Source: Macrolepiota albuminosa (taxonomy: Eukaryota > Basidiomycota > Agaricomycetes > Agaricales > Agaricaceae). Taken from it: a DNA stretch of 64,000 nucleotides. Of the stretch, positions 23,198 through 34,516 are shown in pieces; the stretch's first letter is position 1, and the number at the start of each line of letters is the position of its first letter. The translations under genes and the position numbers were made by a program. Below the pieces are notes generated by a model, which had not been told where the DNA came from, made no database searches, and saw only the letters and a program-made list of their open reading frames with translations. The stretch spans positions 248,001-312,000 of the forward strand of contig JAMWFC010000130.1 of assembly GCA_027475525.1 (NCBI GenBank), in the 5' to 3' direction.

Positions 23198-23614
23198 CGA
23201 TTAACGTCGCACTGGAGGAGGAGTCAATGGTGACTGAGACGGGCGCGGTTGCAGGAGCATCGTCATCCGGGTCCTAGACCCATGTTAATATTTTGTTGTG
23301 TAGGTACCTCCGAGTCATTCACTCGAACCAATTCAGCTGATACGCACTCTAGAGTTGCGTGTAGATACAGCCGACCCAGAGGCGGGGTCACTCTTAATTT
23401 TTGTTTTTCTTATTGTAGTATAAACATATTCATCTTGCCTCTCCTACTGGCACAACGTGCGCCCTGTCTGATAAGGACTGACTTCCAGTGTGTCTGGAGG
23501 CCACATCTACCCTGCGACCAACTGCTAACGTCTGGCAGCCACGCAATACGCGTGTTATCCATCTGTTTTTTGCACTATCGTGCATTCTTATCTCGCTCCA
23601 CCTCCCTTCCTAAA

Positions 23615-23643
23615 GACCGAGTATTCGGTCTCATTGGGGGGTA
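23615..23643 (+). promoter_or_regulatory. Hairpin and polypurine tract before the 3' LTR of G3
   Basis: GACCGA-GTAT-TCGGTC (23615-23630) is a perfect hairpin followed by ATTGGGGGGTA directly next to the LTR. The G-rich tract is the expected primer site for plus-strand DNA synthesis, and G2 has ATTGGAGGGTG in the same position. Confidence 0.7.
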
Positions 23644-23816
23644 TGTAACGGAGTCATCCGTGTTCTTAGTGTCAACGACGCTATAATCATTTAGTAGAGT
23701 ATTATGTAAGATAACATCTTGTTTTCACTCTAAGTACTAGTCAATCCGATACTGCGGTCTGATTTAGCACTTGTGTGATACACACAAGATAGTTCTAACC
23801 TGTAACTACGGTTACA
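23644..23816 (+). repeat. 3' LTR of G3
   Basis: 173 bases, five differences from the 5' LTR, all C/T or G/A changes at CpG positions, and the target duplication AAGGG directly after. Confidence 0.95.
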
Positions 23817-23821
23817 AAGGG

Positions 23822-24266
23822 TTCTATCCTTTTTTGGAATGCACAGTAATGGTGCAGCCTGAGCAGTGGTGCATGGTGACCACTATTGAGCATTCAAATA
23901 GTGATTAGTTTTATCACGTAGTCGCTCCTGGAGTGTGCATGGACAGCATGGCAAGTGGTACTTGTATTGCTTGCTCTTGTCTATGAGATTGATCTCATGG
24001 TTCACTTCCTGCCACGGCGGGAGCTCCTCCTTAGTTCCATTGACCATATCAGAAAATTCTTCTTGGGAACCCTCCAAGAATGTCCATGCATCAGCCCTCA
24101 CCCAGAAGTTCTACTATGCCCACCCCAATGCACTGCAAGCTATCTGAGGTATTTACCAAGTTGACTGCACTATCCAAGAGCTATTCTACCATTTGCATTG
24201 AGACACTGCACTCCAGGAGACTTTCTTTTCTGGCACTCTCTCAGCTTCTGAGACCTCTCTGACTTG
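23822..24266 (-). pseudogene. N-terminal part of G2 reverse transcriptase
   Basis: Minus-strand frame 23883-24101 reads EEFSDMVNGTKEELPPWQEV and HEINLIDKSKQYKYHLPCCP. These lead into the RT finger region and, across the G3 insertion, the ALDACQRNDNTIKDITPLQD segment near 15830-15890. The element is cut off at about 24266 by a family A LTR fragment, so the G2 gag and 5' LTR are missing from this window. Confidence 0.85.
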
Positions 24267-24487
24267 TTTTAGAGTAAGTTTTACATACTGTATAGTTATT
24301 TCTACACCACTGCCATTGCATTGATGCACCATGCTGTAGCAGAGGAATCTTTAGACTTGTTCTCTCTGGATTTCACTCTGCAAGGTGATTAGTTATTCTT
24401 CTCATTGTATAGTAGCCTATATAATATACTTTGGATTTCCCTCTGCCAGTTTGTGTCTAGCTGCAGCCACCAGAGGTCACCCTTACA
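24267..24487 (-). mobile_element. LTR fragment, family A
   Basis: The TGTAAGGGTGACC end is present (24487 on the minus strand), and the match fades near 24267, so about half the LTR is missing. It is more diverged than the solo LTRs. Confidence 0.75.
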
Positions 24488-25545
24488 ATAGCTATCAATC
24501 TTGGCATTTCTACAACAAAGGAGAATATCCATCAACCAGATGGGTCAGATTTGCTTTATGCTGGGAGATATTCCACTAAGCCACAGTGGCTTAGTGGAAT
24601 GTTGCCCAATATAGTACTTCAAACTTACTCTGAGATAGATCAGGGAAACTCCAGAAGTGCTGAGGAGGTGCTAAATATATGCCAGAAAAGGAAGTCTACT
24701 GACAACATCACTCTCTTGCATCCAGAGCCATTTGCTATTTGAGCACTTGAGAGAGTATTGGTCCAGGGGGATGAAGTCAATATTATCTGATATATCCAAT
24801 GAGGGAGCCAGGGGAAATGCATGAGGCCACCATTGCAAAGGCCATGTTGGACCTGTGCTTGGGATGACTGTCCAGTGGAAAATCTGTATGTACTGATAAG
24901 TGAGGCCTGCAGGTTGGACTTCTTACCTTCTACAGCTGCATCTATCACATTCCAGGACTCTGTAGACACATTATCAAGCAGTACCATGACTTCCACATTG
25001 CTGGCTGGTGGCTGCAGATGCTGGACTATATTGGTTTCTACACCAGCACCTATGACCACCTCCAGATCAAGCCCTACTGTTGTCTCCCCACCAGACAGCT
25101 TCACCCCCTGCCAATGCCTGCTAATTGCTGGAGTGTAGCTTCCATGAAGTTCATCATGGAACTTCCTGATGCACATGGATATGACTTCATCATGGTAGTA
25201 GTAAACCCTCTATGGTAAGCATGCCCACTTTATCCCAATCCACATGACATGTACAAATGTGTGCTACCAATCTGTACTGAAAGAATATCTGGAAGCTCTA
25301 TGGCCTTTCTGATACATATCTAACCAGGAACTATGTTGCAGGATTCACCTGAGAGCTCTATTACCTCCTCCACATAAGCTTCACACCTCCACTGCCTACC
25401 ACCTGCTTAACCTGTCTACTCTCTTCCATGTCAAACTAATTGACTGTGAGAATAAATGTCTTCTTCAGGTGCTGAATAAGGTCTCTGTTACTGAAGAAAA
25501 TCAGCCAGAAAAATGTTTTTAGGATTGCACAATTCAGATTCCCAC
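24488..25545 (+). pseudogene. Ty3/gypsy integrase relic
   Basis: Plus-strand readings in changing frames give KQYHDFHIAGWWLQMLDYI (about 24970-25030), LHPLPMPANCWSVASMKFIM and ELPDAHGYDFIMVVVNPLW (25110-25218), and HAHFIPIHMT with LHTSTAYH (to about 25410). These follow the integrase zinc-binding region and the start of the catalytic core. It is similar to the relic at 6476-8938 but another copy. The part 24488-24900 has only weak resemblance. Confidence 0.7.
24570..24600. repeat. Perfect 31-base inverted repeat
   Basis: ATTCCACTAAGCCAC, one A, then GTGGCTTAGTGGAAT. The arms match over 15 bases with a one-base centre, which could form a cruciform. It lies in retroelement debris. Confidence 0.9.
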
Positions 25546-25877
25546 ATGTGTCAAATGACCTCAACCCCCAGCAATGATAAAGTGAAAGACATTGGTCTAC
25601 TGCTCATCAGATGCATTAGAAGAGGTATCGGAGTCATATCTGATAGACTGACAATGGTGTGAACATTCCTCTTGACTCGTCCCATGAACCCATTGATTGG
25701 GTTCGCTGAGGTGAGGTTGGGGGAAACCATGGGTGGAATTGTCAGGCCTGTCAAAAGCCTTTTTTTTACTGTTCGACTAACCATGGACGCATAGGACGCA
25801 CATTTATTTTGTACTAGATATCTTCTTTGAATTATGGACGCATAGTAGCTCGACACCCGACTGTCATTACTTTGGGT
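25546..25877. other. No gene recognised
   Basis: Low-complexity transition between a gypsy relic and the hAT relic. GGACGCATAG-like words occur twice near 25795 and 25840. The last 8 bases (CTTTGGGT) are the left target duplication of the hAT element. Confidence 0.5.
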
Positions 25878-26961
25878 TAAGGCTCCAACCGTTTAGTTTG
25901 TTTACCGTTTTTAAACAGTAAATCCATTTACTTTTACCGTTTAGTTTAACAGAAGGTGTAAACAATAAAAAAACAGTAAACAAACGGTAAATGGTTATGT
26001 AACCAAGGGATGGTTCGGAGTGACCTAATGACTTTGTGGTCATGATGTATTCAATAATTCTCTTGTAACTAAGTAACTATAAGATAACATGACACTGTTG
26101 CATTATGTGCCCAGAATGCAATATAAACTCTTTGGTCTAGGTTGCCAAAGTTCAAGGACAATAGTATGTCTGAATTACTCCCACCAGTTACCAATATCCT
26201 AGCTCTTGTGGAAAACATCTCGACACTCTCGAACACTTCCTGCCTCAGTACCCTTGGGAACAGAAGCCACGAATATCCAGTGATCGCTCTCATGGCACGA
26301 GATTTTCTGGCCATCCCAGGCACGAGTGTTTCTGTCGAACGTCTCTTCTCAAAGTCCCGTCATTTGTGCACTGATGTCCAATCTTCACTTCGTGCTACAA
26401 CAATCATGTCTGCAATGATGACCGAGTGTTGGATTAAGCAGGTGCTGCTCAAATTCACCACCACCAAGATGCTGTTGGAATGGGACAACGTCACCACAAC
26501 AATCGCTCATTGTGCAGGGTCAAGCACTACCCTTTCACATAGTGATGGATCCAGGAACCGTACCCCTTCACATCTGGCCACCACCCCATCACACTTAAAA
26601 CAATGGAACAGAGTTATATATATATACGACCCACATAGATACGCACCCTCAGTCACTTATACGAGACTGAGGGTGAGCCACTATACTTACTTTACAATTA
26701 CTAATTAACTGACTATACTTTAATAGTATCATACTGATATTATAATCGTATAGGTATCCTTATAAGCAGTCCGAACTCTAACAGATGCAGCCGTGTCTCA
26801 ATTAGATGATTCATTTAGTATTGTATACTTTGACAAGTTCGACGAAATATATCTCATTTTGAGGCTGTAAACTGTTTGTAAACTGTTTGTTTACCGTTTG
26901 TTTACCGTTTTCGTTTAATTTACTCCAAGTTGTAAACGAAAACTAAACGGTTGGAGCCTTA
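25878..26961 (+). mobile_element. hAT DNA transposon relic
   Basis: The terminal inverted repeats are TAAGGCTCCAACCGTTTAGT at the left and its complement at the right end. A perfect 8-base target duplication CTTTGGGT lies at 25870-25877 and 26962-26969, the length typical of hAT elements. Subterminal copies of GTTTACCGTTT occur near both ends. It encloses only the C-terminal part of a transposase, so it is an internally deleted, non-autonomous copy. An inverted repeat of the LTR type found elsewhere (26647-26676) lies inside. Confidence 0.9.
26142..26600 (+). pseudogene. hAT transposase C-terminal dimerisation domain
   Basis: The frame reads YPVIALMARDFLAIPGTSVS then VERLFSKSRHLCTDVQSSL, the conserved hAT C-terminal dimerisation motif. 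A WIKQ segment follows at about 26432. The catalytic part is missing. The frame extends to 26708, but the part after about 26600 is AT-rich repeat and not protein-like. Confidence 0.85.
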
Positions 26962-26969
26962 CTTTGGGT

Positions 26970-29900
26970 ACATGTTCAAGTTCCTCGTGACTGTAAGCTT
27001 GTGGTCCATGTGCTGCATCTGGACTTGTGCAGTCCCTGGAATTGACATGTATGGGGAGGAACTTATCCCTTCTTTTACGCGTAGTCGACCGTTCAAATGG
27101 AATGAAACCGAGGACTTGGACCGCTGATGCCGATCTGATTCGTCTCTCCTGAGCCATACCGTACTCATCTATCTACTTTCAGATCGGCTTTCGTCTCAAT
27201 GAGGTGTTTGATTCTCTATTTGTCTGACACACTTGAAATTTAAGTGCCCTTCATCTATTTCTTCTATAACATGCGGACAGCAAAGAGTTTGACCTGTGTC
27301 ATCCGGAGCATGGATGCTACCCGCGAAGACTTCAGGTCTCAGGCCCTCAGGCACAATCGAAGATCCTCAATGAGGTCATGACACTCTGTTTCGTCCAGTC
27401 GTGTGAATCACCGGATGTTCACAGTGTTCTCGTCAAACGCCTTCATTTTCTCCTTCTTCGCTAATGATATCCCGATATAATTATGATACCTGTCGATTTA
27501 CATTCCGCCTTTTTCATTGTGCTCTCCTGGGCTATTTACCTTCTTGAAAATTTCTTCCGGAAACTTACGCCTTCACACGATGAACATCTTGACTATCTTA
27601 AGCTTCAGGACCCCTCCGCTGTCGAACGATGTAAGACACTGTGGATGTTTTCTCTGACGTTTCTGAAAGATCACATCTGGAATTGGTTGTCAGTAGAATA
27701 GCTGTTTAGGTACAAATGGACGATTCTCCCAGAACTGGGCCTTCCGCTCTCTAGGTGGGGCGGAAGGGCTTGTCAGTTTACATGTACGCCTCTCCGGGAT
27801 TATGCTCTAACAATTCCCTTTATTCTTTTCATATCACTTATTCGACGTCAATGATTAATATTTTGTTATGCTTCGCGCGACCCACCTTGAAGCGTTTCTA
27901 CCATTTCTCGATATCATTGTCATGTGTTAGAGGGTTAAATGATTTCCATTTCAACTACTTCTTCTCTCGATCCGAGTTTCCATGTTATCACGCTTTGCTG
28001 TTATTCCAGGGGACTCGTGTCAGATTTGTCAGGTTTCCAGCAGACACATGTAGTTGATTTCTCCTAGTCTGTACTTCCTTTCATCAGCTACTTAAACACT
28101 ATGGCCACAAAACAGTTCATTTGATTCAGGTGGACACTGGAGTTGATAAGAACATCCTATTTCCTCAACCCGAACGAGTTACTACTATCTGCTGGAGTCT
28201 CATTACAGAGAGTTATCTCCCACCCTGTTTGATATCCTTCTTTCGTTACTACATAATTTGAAATGCTCTCCTATTGTCTATTTCGCCTCTTAGGAATAGT
28301 TAAGCTATTGTGATCATGTGGCGTGCTCTACGCCCTGCTGTCATCAGCTTGCACCAATTCTACCTTTAAAAAAAGAGAATCGGGATTCACAAGTTATGTG
28401 AATCAGAATCAGACCTGGCGAACTCAGGGCAATATATCAAGCTCAAGAGGGTAGACTTACCATCAGACCATACAAGCAACCGTAAATGCCGTAGCTATGA
28501 GCTTTTTGCTCTCCTCGCCTTAATCAGGAATTGCCAGTTACGCGAGAGACACATGGTATCTTTGTGTTCTTTTGCGACTCATTTTCCCAGTTGGGGAGTT
28601 CCTTACTCCTTATCAGAGCAAACATGCTTTCCGGCCCATGGTGTTTTCTCGAACCATGATATATGACTCTATACTCTAACTCGAGAAGTTGCAGGTTATT
28701 GAATGGAACAACGGCGGTACTAGGGCTAATAGACCGATCAGACCCTCTATTCAGACGGTCATGGACGGAAACCACGGGTTCACCCACTTTCATAAAACTG
28801 TAATAAGTATGGCGCGATCTCAACGAGTTTAGTCTTCAAGCTTCATCCTCCATGCGGATGTTGAAGTTATCCACTATCTATATACGAGAGTCTCTGTGGA
28901 CCTGCTTTGCGCCGGGCGTGCAGAGTACATGTGCAACAAAGAGAGAAAGCTTCTGGTTGGCTCACAATCGGTATTAGTGTGCAATTAAATTAATACAATA
29001 GTATCAACAACGTTTAGCAGAACAATCGCCCGTTAGAGTTAGCAGTACTTACCAAATATCCTGATACGGATACAATACTTTCTATTATCTTTCATTGAGA
29101 CGAACTTTACTCTGGTTAACCATTTGAATGTATATTGTTCTTTGATACCCTGTCTGGGCGGATGTTCTGTATTTAGAAAGTCGGAGATGCGTGTCCTTGA
29201 CTCGTCGGTATTCAAACAGAAAGTCGCACCGCCTTCAGAGCATCTTACGCGACTCGAATCAAAACGCAAGCACAAGTCCTCGTGACACCTTTTGATCGAG
29301 GTGACTGAATAAGCGTTCAGCCGGAAGGGGCAGTGCGTTTGATTCCAGTTTTGAATCGCGCTTCCGTATATGTGACAATAAGCATCAACAGATGTCGAAG
29401 GTACCTAAGCCCATTGATATCTGAAATATCTGAATAGTACTGCTGTCACGGATGTTGGAGATGGCGTAGATCACAGTGGATCATGGATCATGATAGACAG
29501 ACATCCTTTCAGGCCATTCGAAACATTGCCACAATTCGCTAGCGCGAATTGGCTGTGTTATGTATCACACAATAGCTGATACCAACGGAGCTTCCATGAA
29601 CTTGTATAATCTCTGGCTCTAGATTCGATAACATGTACATCGGCAAGTAAAGGTGACAGTGGCGCAGAGGGTATCAGACAAAGTATGTGAGGCTGCCACA
29701 ACGGCTGGCTGTTCCACGTATCAGGTTGCCAGGCTTACTCGCATCACGTTAGCTCACAAAAATCAGTAGTTCAAGATCTGAAATTTGATGTTCTGAAGAA
29801 ACAATCTCATGTAAGGTCGTCAAATTTACAAGCACTGCATGTAGAAATCGTTATTCGGCTACAAATAAATAAATTACTCAGCGCGCCACCGCAGCTCGGG

Positions 29901-31250
29901 GAGAAATGTGTTACCAACCATCATGAACAAAATCGCTTAGTAATTCCACTGATAAGAATGCCGATGGCCGACCGCTGGCATCCACAACTAGAGTCTGCTT
30001 TCAATTTATTGCAAAGGTAAGCTCCGACATACGTGTTTGATGTATATATCTCCGTCTGTTGCGGAGATACTGAAGGGTCGATACCTACATATCGATATTT
30101 CAGGGAAGGCTCAATGGAATAACCAAATGAAAAACGTTCTGTACTAGCCTCTGGAATCAGAACACTGACAGATGTGCCAAAACCGGACATAAGGATAAAA
30201 CAGTGACACCTGAGAATATTATTCCAGACCGATTAAAGGAATATTTTTCATAATAATTGTGAGGCGTTATCCTCCTATCAGATTCGACGATCCGACTATG
30301 TCAGCAAAACCCTCCTTTTGTTCGTACCGTGACAGTCAAGGAGAGATCAAAAACCGGAGATATCGACATTCTAAGTGCTTCAACACAGCTCCATTGCTTT
30401 GTACGGAGAAACACTGACTCCGGAAAGGACTCCTGACAATCTTACGCTATTAACAAGAGATGTCGTTTCTCTCGGCATGGTCGTAGAATCAAAGTTTGGA
30501 ATAGGAGTGATAAGATCATTTGTAAAGCTATTGAATGGCTTAGTCTAGCTTGATCTGCTCCACGTACCCTGATTCCCGTATGACAGGATGAGCGGACTTG
30601 AGACGATTGACAGCTCAATGAATTCAGATCTGCCACAAAGTGTCCTGTGACTAGAGTCATGTGGTGTTTTTTTTTTCAGAGTTAGTCTCAGGAAGGTCAA
30701 ACAGCCGTAAAAGTCAGTTGGCTTCGCGATCTAAAGCTGAACTGTGTGTGTGTGTGACCCGAGGTTGTTGAAATATCCGTTCTTCTGTTTGTCAGTCAGC
30801 CTTGTCGGTGGTGATTGTGGATAAGGAAAGAATCAGATAGATGTCGAACTCGTCGCCAGATCGGAAATAAGTTGGTTGTTACCTACATTTCCGATGATGG
30901 AGTTGTCTGAAGGTAAAGTTCAAGGACGCACGCCACCCGCAGTTATTATGACAAGAGATATACCTAGTCACGAAGTTAGGGTTGTGACAAACATATAAGG
31001 TCTTCAGACATTTAAGGCTAGCTGCGGAAGCTTACAATACAATATTTACGATTTGTCGTAGGTACGTAAAAACCCACGAGTGACATAAAAAAAGCCAAAT
31101 CAGAACGCGGAAACTGGGAACCCGTGGAAATTGGATTGGAGATACGGAATACAAACAGAAGGAATAAGAAGACGACTAAGGAAACTCGAAATTTTAGAAG
31201 CAGAGCGGCGCGTCCGCTCTGTCTCCCCTCACCCCCCTCGTAATCTCCGC
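26970..31250. other. 4.3 kb with no recognisable gene
   Basis: No frame above about 100 codons has a motif I know, and hand searches for spliced exons on both strands gave nothing convincing. CpG is present at ordinary levels, unlike in the flanking elements, so this is not a recent retroelement. A (TG)n run of about 10 bases is at 30745-30756 and a T9 run at 30665. The frame 27483-27701 (72 codons, hydrophobic start) is the most protein-like piece but has no support. Confidence 0.4.
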
Positions 31251-31663
31251 GGACCGTAGTGGCGACTATTGTAGCACTATAATTAATGAATTACGTCTGA
31301 AGTGCGGTTACTGTACGGAATGGAAGTCAGACAATGGGATTTGGGCCGCGGGATGGGGTGGGGCAATATGATCTTCGTCGAGGTTTTTGCCTTGTCTGTT
31401 TTTTTCTCATCTATGTTTTGGGAGGAGTCAGACGCGCGCGCGGGGGGGCATATTCCGAAACAAATATCACAAGATCCGGGGGGGGGGGAGGTGAAGGAGG
31501 GGGACAGAGGCCTGGACTCTAGGGTACGGTCCAAAGGAAGGATGCGCACCCAATGTCATTTCCTATTCCATTTCAGAAGGGACATATACCCGCGAACCTG
31601 TAATCTGTAACCTTTTTCCCTTTCCGCTCGGTCATTGCAACCCGCTTTTATCATTTCATTTCT

Positions 31664-31817
31664 AGAAATGCAAGAAAAGAAAAAGAAAAGAAAAAGGATG
31701 TGTCAACGACGCAAATACACCAACCCAACAGTTAGGGACGAGAAATGCAAGAAAAGAAAAAGAAAAGAAAAAGGATGTGTCAACGACGCAAATACACCAA
31801 CCCAACAGTTAGGGACG
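31664..31817. repeat. 77-base tandem duplication
   Basis: Identical copies at 31664-31740 and 31741-31817 in intergenic, purine-rich sequence. Confidence 0.95.
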
Positions 31818-34362
31818 AGAATTGAACGCCCGAACCGTACCTTTTTTCTTTTCTGTCCTTGCGAGGTCGACAGAAGAAATTTTTTTTTCATCTACTCTAC
31901 CTAGCTGGGGGCTTCTCAACTTCTATATTCGTGAACGAGGCCCGAGGTCCGGTCGGGGTGAATAATGAAATGGCCGTATGTCGTAGGGCACCACATGGGG
32001 GCGGATTTCATCTTCCGCAAGGACCGGCACTAGCTCAATACGATTAGAGGCCCCCTTACTTGATTCATTCTCAACGCACGGGAAAGAGGTAAATTGATCG
32101 TCATATACACGGGCGGATATGATATGATAGGGATAGTCATGGGTGGCGTTTTGTCTCAAGCGCCAGACGATTGAGTGGGTCGATATGTATGTCGTACACA
32201 CAAGAGATGCTAAGCTTCTTTGTCTCGATTGTCTAGAGACGGCTCGAAGTAATGGTATGTCGGTGATAAATCTACAACTTTCCACATGCTTAGGCTTTTT
32301 GATAGATGAATTCGTCCCCCCCCTTCCCCGTTTGGTTGCCTTTTTTTCACCTTGGTCCTTCCATCTCGGGGATTCTCTTCTTTCTTTGGTTTCGAGGTGG
32401 TCTTATGTGTGTTTGTTGTTTATAGGGAAATGGGTTACACGTCGTCCGTTGCCATGATATGCATAATGTATGAAATGAGCCATTTCCGGGAATTCCGGCG
32501 CTCTCCCTCCCTCGGAAAATCTAGAACGCCCTCTCTTTTTTTTACGTCGACGAAATTGGAATTCTTTTTTCAAAAAACAAAACGAACAACGAACAACGTA
32601 TGATGATGGTATGTATAGCTATCCTGTTGGTTTACCCTACGGCAAGTATACTAGACTTTGATAAATTAGCACCCAGGCCATTGATTCGTGAGCTCTTTCG
32701 CGAGTCCAGACTTGCACAAACCGTACCTACCGCCGGTATGAGTCAACGGTATCCGGAAGGTGTCTTCATTCAATGTCTAATCACCGAGCCACAAAGTCAA
32801 AGTGAGTCCTTACCCTCCTTTCTTTTCTTCCTTCTCTCTTGCCATTCATTTTCCGTCGTAAGTACGCGAGTCACGAGTCTTGATGAAAAGATGACAGAGA
32901 AACACGAACGATACGAACGAAGAAACGGCGGGGAAAAAAGAGAGGAGAAAAAAGGAATACGAAAACAGACAACGAAAGAGGGATAATGCCTGAAAAAACG
33001 GGACCCTGAGAGGCACCCCATCGCTTGATGATTAACCTCCCCCCTCCCCCGGTACCTATGATCGTTATTTTATGCTACAATTTACGAATTACGAAACTTT
33101 GTCCAACATACTCGTGTCGGTGTCGTAACTCCCACCAGCGGCGGCGAGGACTTCCTGTCCTATGGTGTCCTATGGTGTCCTGTCCTGTCACTTTGTGCAC
33201 TGAGAAAACGAAGATGTATATAAAAAAGAGCCTTACGGACGTGAATCCCTGAATATACGAGAAAAAAAGGTCAAGGAAAATAAAAAGATTAGAAGACTAA
33301 GGTTAAAAAAAAGAAAAAATGAGAGGTGTCTAACATGCTCTAGTTCTGATTCTGATGGGTGAGTTATGTTAACCCATCCCCTCCCGTGGCCTCACCCTCA
33401 CTCACCAGCGGCAACAGCAAGCTTGGGTCCATGTCATCTCATCCCTCGTCATAGAACCAACCAATCTCGGATTCAAATTCGAATTTGAGTCCTTTTTTTT
33501 TAAAAAAAAAAAAATGAAAATGAAAATATAGAGGCGTTCTGGAGGGGAACCACCACGCTATCTGTCTGCTGAGACAAGTCCCTGGAGGGTCGAATGAGTA
33601 CCAAAGTCAAACCAACGCTAAGAATAAAAAGAGAGGGGGGACGCTGACGTACCCATGCTGGGAGCGGGTTACGAAGTGGTGGATCTGTGTTTCCCTTCTC
33701 CTTTGTTTTTTTTCCTTTTCTTTTCGTTTACTTCTCTGTCTCTTGGTGTCCTCGAAAGCCGCCTGACAGACGAGCGACATAAACGATAAACGACGAAGGC
33801 TGTGCTTGGGCTTGGGCTTGGGCTTAGGCTCGGCCTTGGGCTTATCGAAAGGTCAAGGTTATATATAGGCGTTAGATGGTCTGTGGTCCATACATAGTCT
33901 TTGGGTAGGCATTAGACAGGCATTAGGCGTTATACAGGCATTAAGCATTCAATATTCAACACTCAATCGCAAACATCCTTGGGATGTTGAATCAATATCA
34001 ATGGTACGCTACGTACGAACGAAAGGGAGCGTTGACGAACCCATCGTGGGACCGGTTATGTAGGTGGGTGGGTGTATCTAGGCACTGGGCATTAGACAGG
34101 CATAAATCCCATCGTTCTGAACAATCGCGATGAACATTGAATATCGAATCAATAGTGCGCCAAGAACGGAACGGAAAAGGCGCAGACGAACATGGTAGGT
34201 AGGTAGTACGTCTCTCGTTCTCTCGCCAAGTACTCAAAAGCCTCTTGTCGGACTGTGTATGACCAACCGCAACCGCAACGTTAACCGTCGAGAAAGCGAA
34301 ACGAAAGGTTCGAGGTATTAGGTGTTAGGTGTTAGGTATTAAGCAGGGATTAGGGATTAGGT

Positions 34363-34516
34363 AGGCTATAGACGATAGGGTACGAAATTCTTTCCAAGCG
34401 AGTGTGAGGCGGGGGCAGACACAAAAGACGGAGAACACCAGGCTATAGACGATAGGGTACGAAATTCTTTCCAAGCGAGTGTGAGGCGGGGGCAGACACA
34501 AAAGACGGAGAACACC
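34363..34516. repeat. 77-base tandem duplication
   Basis: Identical copies at 34363-34439 and 34440-34516 upstream of the zinc-repeat gene. Confidence 0.95.

Larger units (their letters stand above)
20394..23276 (+). pseudogene. Accessory 3' ORF of gypsy element G3, unknown function
   Basis: A long frame runs from the gap to TGA at 22079, continues in frame to a second TGA at 22271 and on to 22726. After a probable length error in a run of nine C (22674-22682) it continues to TAG at 23274. Parts in order: a predicted coiled coil (LLDQIKLMKRQHVAALEQIK, 20700-20760) with a basic nuclear-signal-like KRARYQ (20814); a Pro/Ser/Ala-rich disordered stretch (20830-21450); an acidic patch (EHEEEAEEGK); then a probably folded domain of about 390 residues (21550-22726) with VKVWGPLNIKQTNLCF, RRKWVTAYLLITELQMF, VLYREAIASYD and VDHTYTYGVVFLEQQF. 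G2 carries a diverged counterpart in the same place. It occupies the envelope position of other gypsy elements but shows no signal peptide or membrane segment. I recognise no family. Confidence 0.8.
15895..23816 (+). mobile_element. Ty3/gypsy element G3, full-length with assembly gap
   Basis: Two 173-base LTRs (15895-16067 and 23644-23816) bound the element. A perfect target duplication AAGGG lies at 15890-15894 and 23817-23821. It is inserted, in opposite orientation, in the reverse transcriptase of the older relative G2. Order inside: gag, aspartic protease, pol linker and RT start, a 100-N gap, then a long accessory ORF, a purine tract and the 3' LTR. RT, RNase H and integrase are not visible; they may be in the gap or may have been deleted. 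The LTRs differ at five positions, all transitions at CpG sites. Confidence 0.95.

Noticed and set aside
15895..23816. Classing G3 as a non-autonomous element that carries only gag, protease and an extra ORF
   Set aside because: The N gap starts exactly where RT should begin, so absence of pol cannot be concluded.
26427..26783. LTR beginning TGTTGG inside the hAT relic
   Set aside because: The TGTTGG lies within readable hAT protein (ECWIKQ) and no target duplication flanks the interval. Only the later part (from about 26600) looks like LTR.
29640..29720. TGGCGCAGAGG, resembling a tRNA A box
   Set aside because: No matching B box or acceptor stem at the right distance.
32600..32986. Possible secreted protein with hydrophobic start
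   Set aside because: The hydrophobic stretch is followed by low-complexity Ser/Lys/Glu sequence. There is no second exon or homology I can recognise.
34312..34362. TTAGGTG/TTAGGGA repeats suggesting interstitial telomere sequence
   Set aside because: The units are irregular and short, and they sit among other degenerate repeats. There are no two or three exact TTAGGG in a row.
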